Assembly (NCBI GenBank): GCA_032717465.1
Contig: CM064671.1
Coordinates: 53,631,991 to 53,695,990, forward strand
Reading direction: 5' to 3'
From: Coenobita brevimanus
Taxonomy: Eukaryota; Arthropoda; Malacostraca; Decapoda; Coenobitidae
DNA length: 64,000 nucleotides
Shown here one piece after another: positions 58,301 through 64,000 of the stretch. Within the stretch, counting starts at the first letter, position 1. The number at the start of each line of letters is the position of its first letter. Both the position numbers and the translations under genes were made by a program. The notes beneath the pieces were generated by a model. That model searched no databases, had not been told where the DNA came from, and saw nothing but the letters and a program-made list of their open reading frames with translations.

Positions 58301-59702
58301 GAAGAACGTGCACATCAGCCAGGACCTGACTTCAAATCAACAGCAGGAAGTAAATGACTTATTACTTAAATATGATGACGTAATGTCTGATATACCTGGC
58401 CGAACGTCAGTCATTGAGCATCAGATCAACTTGACTAATGAAGAAGTAGTCCGTTCAAAACCCTATAAGATACCTTATGCATTAAGAGCTCAAGTCAAAC
58501 AAGAAATAGATGATATGTTAAAGATGAAGATAATTGAACCATCTAACTCCCCATACTCCACTCCCATGGTTGTTGTTAAGAAACCTGATAACTCTAACAG
58601 AATTTGCCTTGACTTCAGGAAATTGAACAACCTTACTGTGTTTGACAGTGAACCAATGACTGACCCAGATCAGATATTTGCAAGTATTGGTGGTAATAAC
58701 TTTTTCAGCAAGATCGATCTCAGTCGTGGTTATTGGCAGGTACCCTTAGAGGAGGGAAGTAAACAGTATACCGCCTTCCCCACAGATAAGGGTCTGTTTC
58801 AGTTCACTGTATTAGCCTTTGGATTAGTTAATGCCCCAGCAACTTTTAACAAGTTAATGCGTTCAGTATTTAAGGGTGTTTCTGGGGTTCATCACTATTT
58901 GGATGACATTCTAATTGTGTCTAAGACCTGGACTGAACATCTGCAGATACTTGGGAATGTACTGGATAGACTTCAAAAGGCGGGATTAACGGCAAGACCT
59001 ACTAAGTGCCACCTTGGTATGCACAAATTAGATTATCTGGGACACACAACTAGTGGAGAGACCATGTGGCCAATGGCTGATAAGGTGGAGAAGATAGTCA
59101 ATGCGCCTGTAACCACCACTAAGAAAGGACTGAGGTCATTTTTGGGGTTAAGTGGCTACTACAGAAAATTCATCCCGCACTACTCAACCATAGCATCTCC
59201 TTTGACTGAACTAACCAAGAAGACTCAACCGAATAAGCTCGAGTGGAGAGAAGAACATGACTATGCTTTCAGGCGCTTAAAAAACCATATTTCCACAAAA
59301 CCTGTTCTTGTTCTCCCCAACCTACAGCAGGAGTTTGTGTTACGCACCGACGCCTCAGGCAGTGGTCTTGGAGCCATACTACTGCAGGAGCGGGATGGAC
59401 GGATGTGGCCAGTCGCGTATGCCAGTCGCAAGCTGCAGCCACGTGAGAGGAATTATGCCGTCATAGAAAGGGAATGTTTAGCGTTAGTCTGGGGTGTTCA
59501 GAAGTTTCCAGTATATCTTTATGGTAGGCAATTCATTCTTGAGACTGATCACAAGCCCCTTTCCTACTTACAGACTTCTAAGACTTTAAATGGCAGACTA
59601 ATGAGATGGGCTCTGATATTGCAGCCATATGTCATGAACATAAGATTTATTAAAGGATCTGATAATGTAGGAGCTGACTACCTTAGTAGATTAGGAGAAT
59701 AA
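55350..59702 (+). CDS. Gag-pol polyprotein, Gmr1-like order (PR-IN-RT-RNase H)
   Basis: 1450 codons from the first ATG after the LTR (an earlier in-frame TTG at 55338 is unlikely to be the start). Residues about 25-120 are a charged R/E-rich coiled coil. About 212-300 is a capsid segment resembling SCAN domains (LRNFLNRWIEL, FISEQFLKM, LQMYIREKMPLSFDDM). A CCHC knuckle has C350, C353, H358, C363. Protease follows with R-DTGCS (Asp 418). The integrase has a zinc-binding part (H605, H612, C642, C645) and a DDE core (D675, D735, E771), then a C-terminal VGDQVLLLLP and GPYKVV module. Reverse transcriptase comes after integrase (KIDLSRGYWQVPL, FGLVNAPATFNKLM, YLDD at 1183-1186), then RNase H from D1334 (RTDASGSGLGAIL, ETDHKPLSYL). 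All catalytic residues seem present, so the copy is potentially functional. No frameshift separates gag and pol. Confidence 0.95.
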   Translation: MSTKELLDLGRELGYEGDQLHAFIRKEQAREREDRQREREDRQREREDRQREHEAREREIAHAKEIQEREEREREWQKQEREHQERELERERKHEREEREREASEREKDRQFQLEHARLQAMNRHDSIVNTAPPGVRAKGPQLPVFDDENDDIDAYLRWFELFAKTAGWPKESWAVLMGSYLKGIALEVYSRLGQDEVGDYEKVKKALLLRFECTEEGFRQKFRSARPQLGENVAQYLTRLRNFLNRWIELSEHCEKTYESVTNLFISEQFLKMCGKPLQMYIREKMPLSFDDMREKAERYATAHGGLYQNARTNSQHIHKGQEATKDDGDFKRAGKSAYTTTFGMGVQCYKCNKVGHKSYDCPTKSRYNDSKEKKRDVCAHAEVLGCGHVVEVVSALAAMPTTRGTMCGKEVEVLRDTGCSTVVVRKSLVPRECLTGKHCLVKLIDSQVCKYPLAEITIVSPYYSGRAVAVCMETPIYDLIIGNIADATPLVDNDPFKEKVVSAVVTRAAAKHTPRPRQTLRSFDLTDQLRMTPADMKKAQEEDVTLKRWFEKAQDGKWLDKKGKAKVIMENGLLYKIYYGDEREFKQLVLPAKVRSAVMKVGHECMFGGHLGASKTLGRLQQDFTWPGMGEDVRRHCQSCDICQKTIPKGKVGKVPLGEVPIIDIPFKRVAVDIIGPIQPRSENGNKYILTLVDYATRYPEATALPNIDTEQVAEALMTMFSRVGVPEELVSDRGSQFTSGMMDEVRRLLLIKHLPTTQYHAMGNGLVEKFNGTVKSMLKKMCAEQPSSWDRYLPAVLFAYREAPQVTLGFSPFELLYGRTVRGPTSILRELWDREKEGEVRITYQYVFELREKLEETCRLAHENLRKSQARYKYYYDKKAKDKKFKVGDQVLLLLPTAHNKLLLQWRGPYKVVALKGGMDYIITINGKSKTFHANMLKRYVSRPDDSKVSAAVCSAAVVECEEDADLHKLILPSLDRKETWKNVHISQDLTSNQQQEVNDLLLKYDDVMSDIPGRTSVIEHQINLTNEEVVRSKPYKIPYALRAQVKQEIDDMLKMKIIEPSNSPYSTPMVVVKKPDNSNRICLDFRKLNNLTVFDSEPMTDPDQIFASIGGNNFFSKIDLSRGYWQVPLEEGSKQYTAFPTDKGLFQFTVLAFGLVNAPATFNKLMRSVFKGVSGVHHYLDDILIVSKTWTEHLQILGNVLDRLQKAGLTARPTKCHLGMHKLDYLGHTTSGETMWPMADKVEKIVNAPVTTTKKGLRSFLGLSGYYRKFIPHYSTIASPLTELTKKTQPNKLEWREEHDYAFRRLKNHISTKPVLVLPNLQQEFVLRTDASGSGLGAILLQERDGRMWPVAYASRKLQPRERNYAVIERECLALVWGVQKFPVYLYGRQFILETDHKPLSYLQTSKTLNGRLMRWALILQPYVMNIRFIKGSDNVGADYLSRLGE

Positions 59703-59867
59703 TGGTGTTGATATATACTTTGCATATTAATTTTCCGGGTGATATTCATTCATGTTGAAATAATTTACTTTAAGGGGAATTGTAATTTGTATGGGTTAAT
59801 ATTAATTGTTACAACACCTGTAATTAGATATATCATGACTATAAATTGATAAGAAAATATATTTTCT

Positions 59868-59885
59868 TACTTAACGGGGGAGGTT
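59868..59885 (+). promoter_or_regulatory. Candidate polypurine tract
   Basis: ACGGGGGAGGTT abuts the 3' LTR, the position used to prime plus-strand DNA synthesis. Confidence 0.75.
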
Positions 59886-60695
59886 TGTCACAGCCAGCGT
59901 GTGACTGTTGGATATGTAGATTCATTTTCATGCATCAATGTTTCATTAGTTCTCGAGTCGGTATTAAAGTTAAGTTCATTTTTCCAATAGGAGGTGAGGA
60001 GGGATTTCACCAGCTTAGAGTCGGCAGTCACCTGGCAGCCCTGCCCTTGCTCGGACTAACCACCACCGCCACGAGTGTCTAGTGCAGCTGTATACCGTTC
60101 CGTGTGATTCTACTTTGGAATCTAGTGCAATTGAATTTATTTGAGAAATTGTTGCAGTGCTGTGAATCAGTGATGATTTCAATTTATTTAGTAAGTTAAT
60201 GGCTGCGGTCAGTGAGGAACAGAAAGGTTACGGTCGGTGGCGGGAAGGTGTGTGGTGGTCCGAGCCTGGGCCGTGCTCCAGTGACTCCCGACTCAATCAT
60301 TCCTTCATTATTAACTTTAACTTAACGTTAATATACAAATTTATTTGATATTCTTGTAATCTGCATTTAAGACGCTGTTTCTGCTTAAGTATACTGACTT
60401 GTAATAAGAATAACTAACTTTGAGGTTATTAATTGTCTGAGGTACCTTTAACAATGGCAGAGGTGAAGTGCTTGTTTGAAGTTACCCGACATTAAAGACA
60501 AGTAATTTATTTGTTTGTAAATATTGTGAATATTTGTTTTGAATATATAGATATGAAAACTTTACTTTGTTTGATGATACCTGTGTTTGCCTGGTCAGTA
60601 AGGATTTAGTGTGCAATGATGCAAAGAACCTTATAAAACTCTATTGATAATATTTCTGGGGAGCATATTAATGCTCGGTTAAGAGTTTTATGACA
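59886..60695 (+). repeat. 3' LTR
   Basis: 810 bases, same length as the 5' LTR with about three substitutions; followed by the TATAC target duplication at 60696-60700. Confidence 0.95.
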
Positions 60696-60700
60696 TATAC

Positions 60701-61161
60701 TATAGCAGTAGCCATGTGTCTGTGTGTGTATTTTGGACAGCCATAACTACGCATTTAAATCACACCAAAATTGGCGCTCGGTCTGTTGCCATGGCCGAGT
60801 GGTTAATATCTCGGACTTGCGTGCGGATAACTTGGGTTTCACTCCCGAAGCTGCAAATAAAACAATCAATTGATTAGCTGCAAAAAATCCAAATGACAAC
60901 GTTAGACTAGAACAGCACATAAAAGGATCATCATGGGCCCTTCGATGTCGCCTTGATGACCGATAGTAACAACATTAGACTACAACAGCACATAGACATA
61001 ACTCGGATTACCTAAAGTGATAGCAATGCACGCGCAAACTGTGAAGAAACGAGTGAGAAGTATGAGGAAACGAGTGCGAAGCACGAGAAAGCGAGTGCCC
61101 ACCATGAGAGCCCTCTGCAGGATCAAGTGCAAGAGGGCCCGAAGGGCCCACGAGCACTTGT
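60701..61161 (+). mobile_element. Helitron-like non-autonomous repeat, copy B
   Basis: Its left end (TATAGCAGTAGCCATGTGTC) and right end (ACTCGGATTACCTAAAGTGA ... GGGCCCGAAGGGCCC-ACGAGCACTTG) match copy A at 54017-54464. Internally it differs by an insertion with a tRNA-like head (60785-60850). Removing the LTR element makes A and B directly adjacent, a head-to-tail pair. Confidence 0.5.
60785..60855 (+). mobile_element. tRNA-like SINE head inside copy B
   Basis: GTTGCCATGGCCGAGTGGTTAA (A box TGGCCGAGTGG) and, about 40 bases on, GGGTTTCACTCCC (degenerate B box) resemble a Leu/Ser-type tRNA. The acceptor stem pairs poorly, so a tRNA-derived SINE head is more likely than a tRNA gene. Confidence 0.5.
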
Positions 61162-61997
61162 ATCTGCTATAATGACGTCAGTTTTATTCTTCGTTTCTCC
61201 ATTTGTGCTTCTCCAGGTCCACTTTCTCCCTGTTATTTTGTAAAGGAATGTGTTTGTAATTCTCATGTTATACACTTCAGCAAAGTTTACCAGCATTTCT
61301 CCCCTTTCGTTCCTTCTTCCCACTCCAAATTTTCCCATACATGTTTCTCCATTTTATAATTTCCCAAGTTTTCCATTGAAGTCTCCCATGAGTATAATAT
61401 ATGTGGTCTTTTCTTCTTCCATAATCTGGGAGATGTCATCACAGAATGTTTCTTCCTCTGAGGCTTGAAAAGTTGGTGCATATACTTTTTATTACTTTCA
61501 GGGTATATTTTTTGCACAGTCTAATTACCATCAGTGCTACTTTGTCAGATACACTGCTGAATTTAACAGTGTTGCCTGCAAGATTTCTGTTAATTAGAAA
61601 TCCTACACCACTGACTCTTTCATTTTGCCTTCCTCTGTAGTAAACTAGGTGGTTGTTGTCTTCGAGCTGCATTACTTTTTCTTCCTTTCTGTGGGTCTTA
61701 CTCAAACCTACAATATCCGAAATAATGTTTTTTCAAGTTCAGTCACCAAGTTATCAAGTTTGTAATCCTCTGTGAGGCATCATACTTTGTATGCATACAG
61801 TAGAGCTTCATGGATTTCAGATTCTTTAATATCCCAGTCTCTATCTTGCCAACACAGTTCCTACTCACTTTCGATGGCACATTGCCCGTAAGCACAGAAG
61901 ACAGTATGGTTGGACCTTTAGTAGACAATGATCCAACAGGAATGACCGTCAAATCATTTGCAATGGAACTCATGTTTGGTTGGGAGGATTGTGGCAA
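61162..61997 (-). mobile_element. RTE-like LINE-E, minus-strand copy, endonuclease part
   Basis: From 61997 toward 61162 the minus strand encodes a damaged apurinic endonuclease: SKTHRKEEKVMQLEDNNHLV, RVSGVGFLINRNLAGNTVKF, SVSDKVALMVIRLCKKYTLK, then MENLGNYKMEKHVWENLEWE and NMRITNTFLYKITGRKWTWR, ending TDVIIAD. The next codons of the same domain (ITNVTVINKVN) are at 54010, on the other side of the nested insertions. Frameshifts are frequent. Confidence 0.78.
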
Positions 61998-62076
61998 ATA
62001 ATATCACCTCCTTGCCATATAGTTTCTGGTGAGACTTAATTTTTGTGCCACCTTATTCGTTACATTCGGTAGACCC

Positions 62077-62133
<57 letters not shown>
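61998..62133. repeat. LINE-E 5' flank and TA microsatellite
   Basis: 62081-62133 is a TA tract. The preceding 80 bases may belong to the 5' region of LINE-E. Confidence 0.8.
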
Positions 62134-62136
<3 letters not shown>

Positions 62137-62606
62137 TAAACCCTCAAAGATCAGGACTAATTGGGGCTATAACCCTGTCCGGATCTCGAAAAATCCTGAT
62201 CTTCCAGAAATCATATAAATTTGCTCATACGAAAGAAAACTTATGGAGCCATGGTGGAAGAGTAAAGAAAGTAAACTGTGCTTTCACTTGGTCAATGTTT
62301 TCCCGCGACTCACACTCGGTCAACTGCCTCAGCTCATTGTCCCCTCAAGGCTGCGTTCCCCCTCCCCCATTCACATGTGCGTGCCTCACAAAAAGATACC
62401 GGAGAACCGATAAAATTTAAATTAAATTTAATACAGTATAAAATTAATAGGATAATATAATAATGTGTACAAATATTTTTTTTCGTAAATTTTAATTAAT
62501 AAATTGTGTATCTTGTAGCCTATATTTTAAATTAAAAATTTGGCAAGAAATGGTCCGGATCTTCGGAAAATCCGGATCTTTGAAGTCTGGATCTTTGAGG
62601 GTTTAC
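62134..62606. mobile_element. MITE of Tigger/pogo type
   Basis: The left end CAGTAAACCCTCAAAGATC and the right end (reverse complement CTGTAAACCCTCAAAGATC) are terminal inverted repeats. The start resembles that of the Tigger element at 48651 (CAGTAATCCCTC). Inside are repeated GTCCGGATCT and CGGATCTT motifs near both ends, and no transposase. Surrounding TA repeats hide the target duplication. Confidence 0.75.
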
Positions 62607-62619
62607 AGTATATATATAT

Positions 62620-62653
<34 letters not shown>

Positions 62654-62670
62654 ATATATATATATACTGT
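62607..62670. repeat. TA microsatellite
   Basis: TA units with two AAT interruptions. Confidence 0.93.
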
Positions 62671-62869
62671 ATAGTCATAAATCATTCATTCATCATCTAA
62701 ATCTGTGTTTCCTTATAAGGAGCGCAAGAGCGCAGGTCTAGGGAAGTTGTTCCTGACATTCAAGACAAGAGTGACCAGCCTCATCATCCCTGAGTGGCAT
62801 TACTTGAGCAATAAACCCCAACCACCCATTGAATATTAACCTGCACAGGCTCAGTTCCATTGGAGAGCG

Positions 62870-63879
62870 TTAACCCCTAAAGCGTGGGTCGTCGCGTTTG
62901 CGACGCTCGCCAAAAAAGACATAACGGCGGATCGTCGCGTTTGCGATTCGAGTCAATTTTGAATAAACGCGGGCAAGGATGTTCCAGCTGGTATTGTCTA
63001 TCACTACCACCACCCTTTAGTTACAATTAGCATACTTTACCTTTGTACTACTGACCTCTGTTGTTGCCAAGTATCACGTTTTTCCTCCCTCCCCCCTCCA
63101 CCATGGCCCGGCCAGCCTGGCTGTGATACATGGCAGCACTCTGACTGCTCAGAACTGTAAATCTGCGCTCTCCTCTCACAAGCAGTTTATGCTAATAGGA
63201 AATGCTTGTTTCCCCAGTTGTCACACTAGCTTTTTTTCGCACGGTTTGCCCCTGTTTAGCGTCAATTTACCACAGGCTTTCAAAGTGACATAATGGCGAG
63301 TTCTAGCTCTTCCGAGTCAGTTCGAGCAGCCGACAGGAACGAAAATAAAGTGACGGGCGTAAGGCAGAATAAAAAGCGCGCTGTGGTGATCTTTTGGGAA
63401 GTAATATGATTGAAAATAATGTACTATACGTGTTTTTAGCCGTGAAAATGGAAATGTTTGTTGAGTGACAGGAAGACCGCCGCCGCTCTGCATGTCAGCC
63501 GTATGCTTTGTTGATTTTAACCTTATTTTCAGTGCTTATTGTACAAATACGGATTCCAAACTACCTGTACGTTGTAGTATAAAGTTTACTGTGACAGAAT
63601 GAGGCTGTGGTAGAGGGGAAACCGGGTTGCTGGAGGTGTGAAAGTGAAGATTTTGTTACCCAATTTTGCAAGTCTTCACAAGTCCTTGGGTAGTCCACGA
63701 AGGCTCAACACCTGTCTCTGAAGAAAGCTGAATGTAAGTACTATCTGCCATAACAAGTATAATGTTCTAGGGTTAATCTCTGATTTTTGGCTAATATTTT
63801 CCTACAGGTACTCAGACCGCGATCGAACGCCGCCTCCCGGTGGGGGTCGGCTGTCCATTGGCCGTGCGTTAGGGGTTAG
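62870..63879. mobile_element. piggyBac-like non-autonomous element, about 1 kb
   Basis: The left end TTAA-CCCCTAAAGCGTGG and the right end CGTGCGTTAGGGG-TTAG are inverted repeats, with TTAA at the left and TTAG at the right in the target position, fitting piggyBac TTAA insertion with one later change. Two subterminal copies of GTCGCGTTTGCGA occur near 62891 and 62933. The element cuts SINE-1 copy 3. Only a short coding remnant is present. Confidence 0.65.
63293..63409 (+). pseudogene. Short frame inside the piggyBac-like element, possible transposase N-terminus
   Basis: ATG at 63293 opens 38 codons beginning MASSSSSESVRAADRNENKV and ending in TGA at 63407-63409. The Ser-rich, charged start is compatible with the N-terminus of a lost transposase, but there is no recognisable domain, so this is a suggestion from position only. 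Confidence 0.3.
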
Positions 63880-63911
63880 TTACCCACTAAACAACCAGGC
63901 TCCTTGATTTG

Positions 63912-63912
<1 letters not shown>

Positions 63913-63976
<64 letters not shown>

Positions 63977-63978
63977 TA
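63913..63978. repeat. TA microsatellite at the right edge
   Basis: About 30 TA units, then ACAGTATATA; the window ends shortly after. Confidence 0.93.
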
Positions 63979-64000
63979 TATATTGGTTCCTAAAGGCTAT

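Larger units (their letters stand above)
54465..60695 (+). mobile_element. Intact Gmr1-like Ty3/Gypsy LTR retrotransposon
   Basis: A complete element of 6231 bp: 810-bp LTRs starting TGTCACAG and ending TATGACA, a 5-bp TATAC target duplication, a primer-binding site two bases after the 5' LTR, one uninterrupted gag-pol frame and a purine-rich tract before the 3' LTR. The LTRs differ at only about three positions by eye (54537, 54964, 55077), so insertion is recent. It sits inside the Helitron-like pair, which itself sits inside LINE-E. Pol order is protease, integrase, reverse transcriptase, RNase H, unlike standard Gypsy elements and like the Gmr1 group. No envelope frame was found. Confidence 0.95.
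62690..63903 (-). mobile_element. SINE-1, third copy, split by a piggyBac-like element
   Basis: On the minus strand it begins at 63903 with GGAGCCTGGTTGTTTAGTGG (A box) up to about 63880 and resumes at about 62869, with TTGGGGTTTATTGCTCAAGT and ATGCCACTCAGGGATGATGA, and a tail near 62690. The piece between (62870-63879) is a later insertion. Unlike the other two copies it lacks the hairpin-bearing extension 5' of the tRNA-like head. Confidence 0.7.

Noticed and set aside
60785..60855. Functional tRNA gene
   Set aside because: A and B boxes are recognisable but the acceptor stem does not pair; better explained as a SINE head.

Overview
The window is eukaryotic, intron-rich and dominated by transposable elements; it looks like a decapod crustacean genome. 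That reading rests on a divergent ionotropic receptor (IR) of the type expanded in decapods, on non-LTR retrotransposons whose proteins resemble those common in crab and shrimp genomes, and on very long TA, TG and GATA microsatellites. Species cannot be fixed from the sequence. No bacterial genes, operons, CRISPR arrays or rRNA genes were seen.

The only convincing host gene is an IR/ionotropic glutamate receptor-like gene on the minus strand. Six exons (45990-45758, 27456-27328, 27070-26912, 24936-24846, 24394-24094, 9731-9511) have GT/AG borders and matching phases at all five junctions. They encode part of the N-terminal region, ligand-binding lobe S1, TM1, the pore region, TM3 and the start of S2. 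The first exons and the end of S2 with TM4 were not found. Two introns exceed 14 kb and are filled with mobile elements.

Left part (1-20 kb): a decayed RNase H-bearing LINE remnant (1-1830), a 1-kb compound microsatellite (2450-3525), and two copies of one Jockey/CR1-type LINE in opposite orientation (3530-6490 plus, 9770-12700 minus) on either side of the last visible IR exon. A CR1/L2-like LINE follows (17940-19545 minus). Middle (20-46 kb): tRNA-derived SINEs, a 52-bp palindrome, one RT-only RTE-like LINE with a 505-codon open frame (29990-31497), a near full-length RTE-like LINE (33983-37115 minus) with truncated relatives (some with clear target-site duplications), a TA tract over 400 bp, and an unclassified repeat family (38740-42250).

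Right part (46-64 kb): nested insertions. A 3074-bp Tigger/pogo-type DNA transposon with TA target duplication (48651-51724) lies beside an RNase H LINE remnant. An old RTE-like LINE (61997-51836 minus) was split by a tandem pair of Helitron-like repeats, and that pair was split in turn by a young, intact LTR retrotransposon (54465-60695). The LTR element is the most striking item: 810-bp LTRs with about three differences, a 5-bp TATAC duplication and a single 1450-codon gag-pol frame. Its integrase lies upstream of reverse transcriptase (Copia-like order with Ty3/Gypsy-type domains, as in Gmr1-like elements), and its gag segment resembles the SCAN domain. The window ends with a pogo/Tigger-like MITE and a piggyBac-like non-autonomous element that splits a SINE.
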